Part shown: positions 21,525 through 34,200 of the stretch, piece by piece
How the letters are laid out: the number at the start of each line of letters is the position of its first letter
Position numbering within the stretch: the stretch's first letter is position 1
DNA from: Gremmenia infestans
Lineage: Eukaryota; Ascomycota; Leotiomycetes; Helotiales; Hamatocanthoscyphaceae
Reading direction: 5' to 3'
Assembly (NCBI GenBank): GCA_032629725.1
Contig: JAFEVB010000015.1
Coordinates: 868,001-932,000 of the forward strand
DNA length: 64,000 nt
Notes under the pieces: model-generated
Told to the model about the DNA's origin: nothing
The model's database searches: none
The model's input: the letters and a program-made list of their open reading frames with translations, nothing else
Made by a program: the position numbers and the translations under genes

Positions 21525-24500
21525 CGTGGAAGGTGTTCGGGTTGAAGTGTAAGGCTCTCACTTGCAACAATAGATGTGGTAAGAAGATAAAAGATGTATG
21601 TTGTCGGTGATTCTGTACTGAATGTCTGAACCGATGGAGATAGAATATTGTGAGGAGGAAGAAGAAACAGCTTGTGGGGAGGTTTAACCTCTATATAGGA
21701 AGAAAATCTCCCAGTCCAGATAGCAATTGCCATGACTCTACAGCTAACGAGAAACTTGGTGAAGCCGGAAGGTATAAGTCTGTGGTGTAGGTTCTAGGAA
21801 AACCTGGGCCGTAATCGAATTGGGCGTGGAGCTGGCAATATGGACTGACTATAAGTTCAACCCGCAAGTATGCGTAAGTTAGCCTTTCCGATTTTGATAT
21901 ATGACGAGATGAGAAAATACCCTCTTGTCTGATCTGGGATCAATTAGAGCCGTAGATCGAGGGCGCTGTTGAACTAGCTACACCTTAGGTTGTCGTTGAG
22001 AGGATAAGTGCCGTTGAAAGAGTGATGCCCATATAATATGGACGAATCACGGTACAAGCCTCTGCGAAAAGACAGATCTTTGATCGGAGAGTGGTTGTGC
22101 GCGCTTGATCCTGGCGATGATAGGGCTGGTAGCTTTAAGGGTTACCTCAGCCTAGGGAATGATCAATCTGGTACCGCTAGCCTACCGCCACAAGGGAACG
22201 GTATTGTGGGCGTGCTATTCTCGTTAATGAACAGATGTCATCATACAATTCAAACGAAAGGGGAAGCAGCGAGTGAATCAAGGTTAGGTTTAGTGATGAG
22301 AAGGTGTTCAGTTATAAGCAAGCAAACAAGCAACACCTACATAATCAAAAAGGAAAAAGAAGCTGAATCCAATGAGAGTATAAGTTTGAGCTGTTGATAT
22401 CAATATATTCAATTTTAAACCCGCCCACCCCCATCCCTCTCCCTACACTGGCCGAGGCTTCCTTGTAAAGTATAGAGACAAGTCCCTACCTTCTCAAAAA
22501 CCATGACCCCAACCTTATTTCTCGACTGTCCCATCAATAGTAGTTCCACATCCGAGAAACACGGTTCAAGGATGACCGCCCCAACAAATATCAACTGCCC
22601 GCAAGTACATCATAAATCACAGTTCTCTGGTGGATAGCGGCGGGGATAGCTCGCAAGCTAGGTATTCCTTATCCTATGGAGAAACTACACATGATGGTCA
22701 TGGCGAGAAGGGGCAAGTGTATCATTCATTTTGCGGCACTACCTAGCTAGATGGGGTAAGATGCCTAGATACATACATTTTTTTACAAGCGGGCGGGTCT
22801 AGAAAGAAGAAACCCTTCAAAGATCACAATACATGAGTCAATTACTAAAAGTTATTGCTTGGTATCCAATCATGAGAGCCTAAAGCAAAAACACCATTTA
22901 CAACTTGGCAGAACTTACTGTTTTTAGACAGTCCCATGGAAAATTTAATTTTGGAAGAAGTTTTAGCCGCGCAACAGTTACTGGTCCTTGGTGGCCTGGC
23001 CTACTCGCATTTTCCCCAAGTCTGATAACAGTGGAGGCTTTTAGCGTGAACCCTGAATTTAAGATGGTTTGTTTACCCCAGTATCAACAACCCGCAGCAC
23101 CACAAGAAATATAATAGGCTAAAGGAATCTTAAAGTGAGGCTTCTTATTTGGAGCCCAGCATTGCGTCGGATCTAAGCCCGTCAAGTGTCGCGGCGTATG
23201 ACTTATCAAAGTTGTCGAAGAAAAACAGTCACCAAGTTCAGAAAAGAAAAAGCAGGCGAGTATATTCAAGTTGTAATGGCATGCATATTTTGGTTTCGCA
23301 GTATCTAAAATGTAGACCTCTAGCTAATCAAGGCCTCATTGGAATTGCAAATATACAATGATCATCCTGTATGGATAAGAGGTACGCTACGCCCTTCGTC
23401 ATAAACACCCCAAGGCCCTGTGCTACTGTACAGCATTCCAGGCTGTCACTCCTCTTTTCCAAATCAATCAAACCAATGAACTCCTTAAATTATAACAATA
23501 AGAGCACCACAGGTTTCCTCTATCCCAGAGAAGGCGTAAACATCTATATAAGAAAGAATAACCTTTAATAGAGTTTCCCTCGCCCCAAAACCCGAACTAC
23601 TAGCGCCAGATAGAATTTTAACCCCTATGAGAACCTGTTATAGCCCCTGATAACGCTGTTTTAATGCTGCAAAAGTAGTAAATAATACGTTGGTACTTAT
23701 TACTTTATCTTTATATTTTTATAACCAGTATAACGTATTGCACAGGCAATTATAGCTCAGTCAAGAATGGCGGGTAGTAGAATGCTAAATAGGCGCGCCA
23801 TGTACGCTAAAAAATGCGCAGGAAACTGCCCTAGAAAACGAGAACTCGAAAACCCGCTAGGAAGAAATCCCGCTTATAAATTAGTGCCATCGAAGAATAA
23901 CTTGGGCATAACTTATGCTCCTGGATTATGTTTGCTAAAGAGGGCCTAGCTTATTCAGCCCTTCAATGCAACCAGCTAGCTGTTCGTTGCATGTCGCATA
24001 TTTAAGCATAAATGGTAGAATATGTTAAGTTCTAAATATGAATAGATTGCAATAAATATTTCCGAAGCATTACGCCGGACTGTCAAATGGCAAAGTATTT
24101 AAATTCAAAAGATCGGGAACTTTCGTTGGAAATGAGACTGTGTTAAATGGCAAGAAGTATCATAATTGAAACTATACTAGATATACAAGAACTATTTCTG
24201 AGCTGGAGTATAGCACGGGATTCAAAGACTTCATCCGATATCACAGTACTAGACTTTTGAAATGGGAAGGGAGTCAACATGAAACGGTAGAACATGACAT
24301 ATGCGAATCGCGACAAAAAAAAACAAGACATCTATTCGAAAACATGCAGAATTCCAATCAAATCCGCGTTGAGAACTCTTGTTACAAATCGTACAGCTTG
24401 AAGGGAAAGGCCAGGCATATATATATATATATATATGCATCACATAATATTCCCCAAAAAGGACGATATTCATAGTGTACACTAGTTTTCAGGGCCCAAT

Positions 24501-27136
24501 GTAATTTTAGTTTGCCCTATAAGCTTCTCACCAAGAGGAACTTAACCCTACCTAATTTATTAATTGAAACAGGTCAAAGGCAATCAATATATAATTTAAT
24601 AGGAGAAATAGGGATTTCAATTTATAGCATGTCGTTGGATTTGAATTATACCCCGCTATTAGCACGGATGTTTCTGAGAGTTGATTCGCCGCCACCCGAA
24701 GGTCTTCCGGCAGTCGGGTTTCTAGATCTGGACTAGGCTAAGGACGGGACTTGCCTTGCATATAGATTTCATGGAGGCTAGAAATGAGTTGGAGTATGTT
24801 TTTTAATTCTTCCTAGGTGATGATGGCGGGGGTTAGAAATTGCCGTTTACGAAGGGCCTTTTACGAGGTAAGAAATTGGGATATGCTGTAAATTAATTAC
24901 GGACTTGAGCTAGTATAAATGTCTAGCTCAGGGGCAATGAAGAGGCGAGAAAATGGCCTGAATTTATGGAGTATGAATATGCAAAAGGAGATCCCTTCTC
25001 TTTTCTAGAATTACATAAAGTTAATATTACTCAAGATATCTCGCAGACACATGGACCTTACTAGCCCACGCTTTTAGGACTGAGCCTACCCTACGTACCT
25101 ACGGTGCTTCAAGTGGGGTTCTTGGAAAAGTTATGGGGTATTGGCATTGGGAGCGGGTTTATTATATACGGAAGGGAAATGATTCCAGAAACTCGGAGGA
25201 ATTTCTAGAGAGGAGGACAGTGGAATGGGCATTTTCTAAGGGTCAGATTCATTAGGAACACTTACTGGCGATTAACTGAACGGGGCCTTGAGAGAATGTA
25301 TTCACACCAGATAAAGAAGTTCCTGATTTTCTAATTGGTAGACAAGTAGACCCATTATTCTACGATATGCAGCAAACATGAGAAGAATATTCAACTAGTA
25401 CAAATATATATCATGTAAGGCGTAATATATCTAGTTATGGTATACCGTAGATGGGAATAGGGTGGTGCACGGAGGCGCTTCTCGGGACGCCTCTTCAAGT
25501 GAACCATATTAAATTGGGGAATACTCCTTTCCGATTCGCGGCAAATAAAAAGGGTATTTTTGACGACGTGCAACAATTTACTCAAAAGGGTTTTAGAAGG
25601 ATGTAATTATTGGTAAAGGTGGATATTGTGCTGTGAACGTGGGGTACTAAAGTGAGACGGATCGCAAAAGGAATGACTTAACATAATTGGCAGAAAGCCA
25701 TGTGGGGAAATCTGACGAGATACAATGGATAAGACCGGGTTAAGAATGGAGAAATGTTGCTTAAGTGGAGAGACTATGCTGTGGAATGAAATGAAATGGA
25801 GTCAGGTGGGCACGTGGGGTGGCTAAGTGGTTCTGGTAATTTGCAAGTAGACCATCCGTTGAGCTGCTTTGATGGAGATGATACTTGTCATTGGCGGTCA
25901 GGACTTGAGCCCCCACTTGCTCGACGTGCAGCAAAACGAACGAAATTGGGCATGTAGAAGTATCTGTGACGCTAGGGGTGGAGAAAGTTTCCATACATAA
26001 AATGGATATTCGGGGGTGGGTGGATAACCTTTGCCCAACTTTGGGGCCCATACCATACAGTAGTGACACTAGAAAAGATGTGGAAACCTGTATGCAGACT
26101 GAGACTTGTAATCGATTTTAGGTGATTTTTGGACCGCCCCGTTGCCCCGTCTTTCGGGCCTGCTCTGACGCCTCTAGTATGAGTGACTCTCCATCCGAGA
26201 AAAAGTTGTCGGAATGCACAGGCGTGCACAGGCGGATTTTAGGTGAATTTTGGTGCATACACGTGACTTCATTCCGACAATGTTTTCTCGGATGGAGAGA
26301 GTGAGTATGTTGTGAGGGATGGATTTGGGGAAAGTTTTAAAATGGGTTATGGGAAGAGGGGAGGGAAAGGGGAGACGTTCTGGTGAGTGTTTTGACGCTG
26401 TGTATCTTGTGTAACTTCACCCACCAGACCTTCACCTTCTAGAAGGAAGGTTTTGTAAGACATGTACTCGTATGGATTACGCTTAACCACATTGAATACA
26501 CAGTAGTGGGGCAAGGGAAGGGGCACTTGCACTCACTCCACCCCCCCTCTTATCGATAAGGATCAGCCACGTGATCGTGTTTCCAACACGCGCGCCCGCG
26601 TACTCGACTCCAACACAGCGACAGCGACAGCGACAGCGTTACCTTATTTGTCCCTCACCTTGTCCTACAGATCTCTCATACGCGTTTTCACCCCGCACCC
26701 CTTCCCCCCCCTCCTCAACTACAAGTACTCCATCTCCCTGCCGATCTCTAAATGCTACCAGACGCCCTCCTTCGTCTCTCGAGTGCTTTCGTCCTTCAAG
26801 TCATTTAATTCGTTCATCTTCACCAACTCTGAAAGTAAGAGCTCGCTCTCCTTTACTAAAAATCTTTCTGCTGTCGCATTCACTTGTATTGTAGCATTGG
26901 CCGCTTCCTCCACTTCTACCCCCACCGGAACAGCACTGCATCGTCTTCGAATTCACTTGCTTTGCTCTTTTGCTTCCTTCCATCTTCTGTCTCCCCGCCA
27001 TGTCTCCCCCACCATGCCTCCATTCATGACTAACTTCCATATAGCAGGTCGAGACGCTGTGCTTCGCTGGCTCGATCTTCTCCCCACCCGCCCCAGTCTC
27101 AACCTTCCATCCTTATCCTCCAAGACAAGTACAATC
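21525..27136. other. 5.6-kb gene-poor, partly AT-rich region
   Basis: No frame here looks like a gene. From about 23,500 to 25,700 the DNA is visibly AT-rich and full of TA dinucleotides and stops in all frames, as expected for repeat-induced-point-mutated or otherwise decayed repeats, although no element could be identified. An AT dinucleotide run lies at about 24418-24436. From 26,100 the composition recovers, and a 113-bp inverted-repeat element lies at 26187-26299. A (CGACAG)n run near 26617-26640 lies in the probable 5' UTR of the SNF2 gene. The frame upstream of 27137 is open back to 26648 but does not look conserved. Confidence 0.6.
26187..26299. mobile_element. MITE-like element, 113 bp, 30-bp terminal inverted repeats
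   Basis: Positions 26187-26216 and the reverse complement of 26270-26299 match at 28 of 30 bases (both begin CTCTCCATCCGAGAAAA). The pair encloses a 53-bp core. The sequence AGTGA stands directly on both sides (26182-26186 and 26300-26304), as a 5-bp target-site duplication would. It has no coding capacity, so it would be a non-autonomous DNA transposon. The core contains GATTTTAGGTGA, which also occurs outside the element at 26114-26125. The superfamily cannot be named from this copy alone. Confidence 0.7.
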
Positions 27137-30100
27137 ATGGACGATGATCCATGGGATTGGGGGGTCGACCGCATCGTGCAGGAACTTTGCACCGAGAATC
27201 GAATATGGCAACCATTCTCAAGGAAAATGCCGAGACCAGACCCCGCACTCTTGGAGAAGGGCCTGCGAGAATCAATGGTCACTGGCGCCGTATTACTTAT
27301 GGTTATAGGTGATAAGGAGATCAAGGAGGATCTCGGGATCAAAGTTCTTGGTCATCGAGGATTCATTCGCAGTGCTATCGCTGACCTCAGGGTCAAGAGC
27401 GCTGCATATAAGGTGTACATGAACGAACACCATCCCCAAAGTGCCTCGGCCTCGCACCGCACCCGGAGCGTCCACGACTTTGCGCCTGAGCACGTTCCTG
27501 CCATCCAACACTCAAATCCAAGTCAATATCCATTGTCTCCTAGCCTAAGTCTTGGCAACATGAACACCCCAATCAGCAGGCAATCCCCAAATGGTGAATA
27601 CGCTCTCGATGCTTCTGGTAGCAAGAGACGTAAATTGGGCTTTGATGATTTTACTGAAATTGACGGGGGCCAGTTCGCAAATGGTGTCAACCAGGAAGAC
27701 TCTACAAGCCATATGATCAATGACTTGGAAGATCACAATGCAGGGTCCAACACTGTTGTTCAACCAGATGCTGATATCCCTTTTGATAAAGAGAGAAAGA
27801 GAATAGCGCCCACCTTGATCACATCCGAAATCGACCCCAACCGGAATCGTGATATATCTACCAATGCAGACAATGTCATTCTAAATGCTCTGGACGATCA
27901 CAACAAAGGGTTCGACGCTATTGTTCAAGCGGATGCTGATACCCCTCGTGATATCAACGGCAAGAAAAGAAAGAGAATCGCGCCCACCCTGATCACATCT
28001 GAAATCGACCCTAGCCGGAATCGCGATGTATCAAACAATGCAGACAACGTCATTTATAATGATCCTCAAAGCATTGAACCCGAAGTCCAAGTTTTTGGCG
28101 ATGAGGGCAATACGAGACTGGTACCAGTTCTTCAGTCAAATCCTAAATCGAGAAGGGAACCTAGATATGCAGAGGACAACATAGGCGCTGGTTATCTAGG
28201 TAAGCAGAAGATGTGTGTAGACGACATCTTCTTCGAGGGAGTAGAAGTTGGGCAAGAACTTCCAACCTCTGCCGACGGCAACGATTTTTTTTCTGGACAC
28301 ACGGACATCTCAAGTGGACGGCGTCTATACGTAACGCGCATGATGAGGCATTTCTTGCGTGCAGAGCCACAAACTTTTGTTCGTGGCGGCAAATCTTTCT
28401 CTGCTATAGTTCCTTACGCTTCGGAACTTATGCCCAGGTTTCATAAGCCTTCGTTTACCTTGTACTCCTCATCTTCAGATGGTCAAGTGCTCTCTAGAAG
28501 AGAGGAAATACCTTCTTGGCCCGAAATTTACCGTGAAGCTACGGCTGAGAAATCGTATCCGGGACTTGAGGATCATTCGGCAACTTTTAACCCAGTCGGT
28601 CCTGATATGCTTAATGGTCTTGGGTCATATGACCAATGGGACCCAGACTCTCTTCAAAAGTATCAGCACCTTGAAGGTGGGGATCAAATCTTGCCTGTCT
28701 ATGGAGAATCTGACGAGGAAAACGAGTACGATGAGGAAACATGGCAGGAAATCGAAAAGGAGCGAGGCGCGAAGCTCGAAAAGCCTGAGAGGCCAATGAG
28801 AAACCCGCCTATTGGTGCCAATGAAGTTAATGCTGCCATTGATCGTGGTATTGCTGGCCTTGTTGCGAAGTGGGTTGAGAGAAAGCTCCCGAAGTTGCAG
28901 TTCAAGGCTTTCAGACTGTGGCACAAGTCTCACAAACTCAAGACTTGGAAAGATGATGTATTGTCCGCCCAAGGAAAGCTTGTTCACATAGCACACCGAA
29001 TCACGAAAATCCGTGAAGAGATTTTGTCTGACAAATGGTCAAGCGAGATGCAGGTCCTGAAACAGGTTTCGGTCCTAGAGCCAAGTGTCTTCGATCGTGA
29101 GGCTTTGGCATGGACGATTGCCGTTTTGGAGAAGAAAGTATCTCCTGAAAAGCCGTCAAAAGCACCCTCGATCAAATCCAAGAAGTCAACAGTACGCAGT
29201 GATGGTGGCGAAGGCGAAGGCGAATCCCTTGACAGCGACAGTAGCTCTGATGATGATATGGAAGATTTCATTGTCGATGATGATCCTATGGATCTAGAAG
29301 AGGAGCACGAGCTTAATCTGGCAGACGGCGAGGCCAGTGACGATGATGACACTATGTCGGAAAGAAGCGTCTTTGAGCGGCATCCCGCAAAACTTGATAC
29401 TTCCATCGAAGCTACCAAAGTCGTCCGCAGAAGCCCTCCGGCAATAGGCACTGCTTCAACTTCTCAGATCAATGAGAGACAGACACTGTCAGCTACAGCA
29501 CCAGTGAAAACTGAAGAGCCAAGCCTGCCGAAACGCCGCCCTGTGGTTGCAAATGCCCCTAACACGATTGATTTGACAGGGCTGGCATCAGATTCTGATC
29601 CCGTTACACCGAAGAAGAAACTTAAGCTTAAATTGTTCAACCGCAACAGTCCTTTTAGTAGTCCTATTTCGTTGGAAGCCGAAGAGCAGCCTGATCCAAA
29701 CGAATTGCCTGACCTCCAGGATACCCGAAGCATTGGCAGATACCAGAGCCAAGCTTGGGAGCATCTGATGGACCGAGATCGCTTATTAATTTCTATTCTG
29801 TGCCGCATGGAAGGCCTGACAAGAAGACGAATCTTCGACTTCATCTCGACTATATCAGAACCGGAACTGTGGTACAACATGGCGCAAGTCATGTCCTCCT
29901 GTAAAATTCCTCGCTACAGCGTGAAGGGTATGGACTCGCATACTTTTGAGACACTCACCTTTTTCATTCGGCTTTTCGAGGTATATATTGATTGCAAAAG
30001 CCATCCATACCGCGAGTTGCCAACGCCAAGTTCTATCCAGAAAGTGGAAGACGGCCAAAACAGATACTTCTCAAAATTCTACAAATGTTTCAAAAAGATC

Positions 30101-33100
30101 CCCGGTTACTTTAACTGCAAGCTCTCGCCGCACATATCTCCATCGCTTACTACGCAAAAGGGCAAGGCTATCGCAATTGATGAATCAGATGAAGACGGCG
30201 AACCTGTCCCTGCCGTGAGGCGTCGACGCTTAGAAGGACTTACGTAAGTTTCACGACTCATTCTATGCGATAGTAACAAGTAATAACATTACATAGAAGC
30301 AGCGAGGACGAACTCCTCGAAGATACGCCTCGCAAGAAGCCGCGGAAGATCTTTGAAGATAAAGATGCGCGCAATCTTCGAGAACAAGATAGACAGCGGC
30401 TGGCTGAACAAGAGGAGCGGCGGAGAATATTGCAAAAGACTTTGGCACTCAATAACCAAACTGGGGCAATCAACAAAAGTCAAATCATAATCAACGATGC
30501 TAAGGCAGACGACCAAGGATATGTTTACGTCCATCCGCACATTTCTGGTCGCATCAAGAAGCATCAGATTGAAGGCGTTCGTTTTATGTGGAATCAGATC
30601 GTTGGGGACGAGAATGTGATGCAAGGATGTCTTCTCGCTCATCAAATGGGATTAGGGAAGACTATGCAAGTGTAAGTCTAGTTGTCTGAGACGTAGTTAC
30701 CTCGCTGATTCAAAATTAGTATCACTCTCCTCGTTGCAATCGCGGAGGCATCTGCGTCAAAGGACGAGACAATATCATCTCAAGTTCCGAAAATTCTTCA
30801 CAAACCTCGGACATTGATTCTCTGTCCCCCGGGCCTTATCAATAATTGGATGGACGAGCTTATGATCTGGGCACCTTACGACCCTGATGGCATTAATATC
30901 CTCGGAGGCTTCTGGCAAGTTAGCTCCTCAGTAGTTTCACTTGGACAACGGCTACAGAATATCGCCCAATGGTACGAACGCGGTGGAGTTCTTGTCATCG
31001 GCTACGAAATGTTTCGGAAACTCATTCTTAACAAAAAAGCCAAATCTGGGCGTGCTGCTCTCGACGAGGAAGAGCACGCGCAAGTCCAGAAGCAGCTTCT
31101 GGAGGGTCCGACCATTATCATTGCCGATGAAGCGCACAAGATGAAGAACGCGGCTGCTGGCATAACTGAGGCTGCTAGTCAGTTCAAATCGTCGAGTCGC
31201 GTTGCCCTGACTGGTTCCCCTCTGGCTAACAATGTCGAAGAATACCACACCATGATTGACTGGGTTGCGCCTAATTACTTAGGTCCTGCCAAGGAGTTTA
31301 GGGGCAAGTATGTTGGACCAATAGAAGCTGGCTTGTGGTCAGATAGTTCATCGAGCGAGCGCCGCAAGAGTCTTAAGATGCTGGGCGTCCTTAAGGAAGA
31401 CATTGCACCGAAAGTCCACCGAGCAGACGTCTCAGTTTTGCGCAACGACTTGCCTCCAAAGAAAGAATTCGTTATCACGGTCCCTCTAACGGAGCTGCAG
31501 AGGAAGGCTTATTCTCTTTACGTGAATTCTATGCTGTCCGGAACTGGACATGCGCTTACGAAAGATGGCGAAATAAGACAGAGCACACTTTGGCACTGGC
31601 TCGCAGTTCTTTCATTGCTTTGCAACCACCCGTATTGCTTTAATGAAAAGCTCAACGAGCGTAAGGGGGACGCGAAGATGGAAGCTGCAAGATTCGAAGA
31701 AGCACCCACTTCTTTAGAACCTAACGATCGCGGGGAAGAAATCGCCCAGAAGGTCAACGAGTCGATCTGGAAAGTAGGCGTCTCGCAAGAGCTCATACAA
31801 GCAGAAACAGCCTTGTTTGAGGCCGAAGGTGTGGACATGCAGTCGATCGAATTATCAAATAAGGTGAAGATACTTTGCCAGATCCTTGACGCCTCAAGAG
31901 CTGCTAAAGATAAGGTTCTCGTTTTCTCCCAGTCTATCCCGACACTCGACTTCTTGGAAAAGCTTTGTATTAAGCAAGGCCGCAAGTATGCTATGCTAAC
32001 CGGTAAAACTAAGATGAGCACTCGTCAAAGTTCGACGAAGGATTTCAACACTGGGAACGATGAGTTATATCTTATATCCACTACCGCTGGTGGTCTTGGA
32101 CTGAATTTGCCAAGTGCTAATCGAGTTGTTATCTTCGATTTCAAATTCAACCCTATTATGGAAGAACAGGCTGTGGGTAGAGCCTTCCGAATCGGCCAGC
32201 AGAAGGAGACATTTGTGTATCGGTTTGTTACTGGGGGCACTTTTGAGAATACGGTGCATAACAAGACGATTTTTAAGATGCAATTAGCATCTAGAGTTAT
32301 CGACAAGAGAAACCCCGTTGCTCACGCAAAGAAAAACGTAGGGGACTTCCTTTTCGAACCCCGGATTGTAGAACAACAAGACTTGACAAGTCTGAAGGGA
32401 ATGGATCCTAAGGTTCTTGACTGTATATTGGAACCTCAACACACCGCTTATACGATTAAAGCGATTGTGCAAACCGACACATTTGAGCTTGATGACGATG
32501 ACAAGCTTACTGCCGAGGAAGAAAGAGAAGTGAAGCAGCTACTCGTTGATCAAAAGCTGAAGCGCTTCAACCCTCAAGCTTGGCATGAATTACAACTCAA
32601 AAAATCCGGCCGAGCAGTGCAGCAACAGTATGTTTCTCAAGCAGCCCCAAACATGACGCATCTAGGCCCTCCCGATCGAATTGTCTCATCCCAACCTCGA
32701 AATAATGCTGGAGCCCTCAGACAGCCTCAACCGAACCCTCCAAAACCCCCAATCAGGCCTAATGAATCCACTCCCGGCCAAGGTTCTACAGGCACTACCC
32801 GTGTTCCCTCACCCTCCGCGCTCAAAGTTGTCAATATAGCAACTCCAGCTATAAAGCCGCCACCCAGATCGACGCCAGCCTCGAGTATTGCTGCAGCTAT
32901 AGTATACCCTGCTATCAGACCGCCACCCAATCTCACAAACACTCTGATACAAACACCATCAAAACCTATGGCGGCTTCTACCAACTCTGCGAAGACAGAG
33001 AGCCCCGCCATCAGACCGCCGCAAAAGCAAAACCCCACTTCAGCCGCTGCCACCCAACAACAAACTTCCCCAGTTCCAAACACTTCCAACACAGGAGTGA

Positions 33101-33609
33101 ACCGCACCAGTAAAGGATTTAAAAATGTTTTGCCTCCACCTGACCGAGGTCTAGCGAGTATCCGTTCCGTGCTTGTTGAAGCAGCGAAGAAGTCGCACGG
33201 ATGGTCGAATACAGCCGAGCAGACTCTAGCAACAGCTAGCAAGCTCTCTGACCAAATTGCTGCAGCGATTGAACGTCGTCCCGGATGTAGACTGTCGCTA
33301 GATGTGGTGAAAGTTGCACTTCAAGGCGACAGCATTAAGTGCCAAGCTCTTCTAAGCGCGCAAATGAGTCCAGATTCATTCGTGCAAGAAATGTTGACCT
33401 CGGGTGAAAGCCCTGACAGCAATGTGGAGATTGATGATTTAACAAAAGTAGGCGCTTCACAAAACCCTTCAAGTTCTGTTATTTTGCCCTTCAAAACGAC
33501 TCAACGGTCAAATGAGACAACAATTTCTGGGAACAAGGAGTCTCAGCGGCCTACCAGTCCGAAGTCCCAAGCGGGCTCCCAGTCTACGGTACCGCGCTGG
33601 GAATTCTAG
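27137..33609 (+). CDS. SNF2-family chromatin remodeling ATPase (ARIP4/Rad54-like), stop TAG before a SAP-like segment
   Basis: Exons 27137-30243, 30297-30671 and 30720-33609 encode 2,123 residues. The first 100 residues (DDDPWDWGVDRIVQELCTE) resemble the N-terminal domain of a fungal SNF2 family that I recall only by shape. Motif I is HQMGLGKT (near residue 1155), followed by TLILCPPGLINNW, a DEAH box in IIIADEAHKMKN (near 1296) and ALTGSPLANN. The C-terminal helicase lobe has LVFSQSIPTLDFLE, TTAGGLGLNLPSANRV and QAVGRAFRIGQ. An acidic stretch near residue 700-740 and a Pro-rich tail flank the motor. It should move or evict nucleosomes or other bound proteins using ATP. Both introns have clear GTAAGT donors and TAG acceptors. 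Residues about 195-307 contain a tandem duplication. ATG 27137 was chosen on N-terminal similarity; the frame is open further upstream. The TAG at 33607 is treated as the stop here, but the frame continues (see next entry). Confidence 0.9.
27719..28059 (+). repeat. In-frame tandem duplication within the SNF2 gene
   Basis: Two neighbouring blocks (27719-27882 and 27883-28059) encode nearly the same 55-59 residues, sharing KRIAPTLITSEIDP followed by NRD and NADNVI. The second copy has a few extra residues (a Gly-Lys-Lys insertion region). Both lie in the presumably disordered part between the N-terminal domain and the motor. Confidence 0.85.
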
Positions 33610-33831
33610 TTGTATTCCCAGCTACAAGAGTATCTGAGAAGTCATGGCCTGGGCGAAGAAGGTAGTAGAGAGGAGCTGATTCTACGTTGTCAAGCTAAGC
33701 AGAAAGAGTTGTCTGCTCAAACGATGAAGGACCAAGAAGGAAACATTGAACCATCAACAACAGGGGGGCCGCCTCAGTCAACTGCCATCGTTGCGACTGC
33801 GAATGGCGATTCGTCTATGTCAAGCGATTGA
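33610..33831 (+). CDS. In-frame SAP-like continuation of the SNF2 gene after TAG
   Basis: Directly after the TAG at 33607-33609 the same frame stays open for 73 codons to a TGA at 33829. It begins LYSQLQEYLRSHGLGEEG and continues with SREELILRCQ, the helix-loop-helix pattern of a SAP DNA-binding domain, and ends in a polar tail. It has no ATG at its head, so it is not a separate gene. Three explanations fit. The first is a 162-nt intron at 33448-33609 (GTAGGC donor, TTCTAG acceptor, length divisible by three) that is sometimes retained. The second is stop-codon readthrough. The third is a recent nonsense change. The intron model lacks a clear branch site. Protein-like texture of the segment is strong. 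Confidence 0.6.
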   Translation: MYSQLQEYLRSHGLGEEGSREELILRCQAKQKELSAQTMKDQEGNIEPSTTGGPPQSTAIVATANGDSSMSSD

Positions 33832-33924
33832 CGACTATCTTTATCAAAAACTCCAATTTAGCGCGTTCTCAAATCATTGATTCATCTGGCTTCAAGCGCT
33901 AATACACAGCAACTCTAGTCCAAC

Positions 33925-34200
33925 ATGTTCGTCGCGATGAACCGACGACCGGTACCAGTCACTATCAAACCGCCCACAGTCCAGGTTGAGAAGAGTCATC
34001 GAAAACCCATGCGAGAAGACGATGCTCGAGAGTTGCAAAGAATCAGCGCAAGACGGACGCGTGCAGGGAACAGAACACCTTCACGACTCCCCGGATGGGC
34101 TCAGAAGGATATAGATGAAGCGAAATCCAACCGCTCAACACGCCGTCACCACTCTCGCACATCATCTATGGCGAGTCCTTCATCTTCACGAGGAACATGA
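33925..34200 (+). CDS. Small basic protein or terminal exon of the SNF2 gene
   Basis: A 91-codon frame, rich in Arg, Ser and Pro (REDDARELQRISARRTRAG), that looks coding but is not recognised. It starts only about 90 bp after the extended SNF2 frame ends. A good branch/acceptor pair (GCTAATACACAGCAACTCTAG) ends at 33918, just before its first in-frame codons. A phase-0 join from 33789 would fuse it to the SAP-like segment, but the donor there (GTTGCG) is weak. It may be a separate small gene instead. Confidence 0.35.
   Translation: MFVAMNRRPVPVTIKPPTVQVEKSHRKPMREDDARELQRISARRTRAGNRTPSRLPGWAQKDIDEAKSNRSTRRHHSRTSSMASPSSSRGT

Noticed and set aside
22038..22397. 119-codon plus-strand frame
   Set aside because: It starts MDESRYKPLRKDR but drifts into Lys/Ser text with no pattern; it lies in the gene-poor block without splice signals.
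26648..27136. Upstream extension of the SNF2 frame
   Set aside because: Open in frame but Ser/Pro/Leu text without conservation signs; the ATG at 27137 opens the recognisable N-terminal domain.
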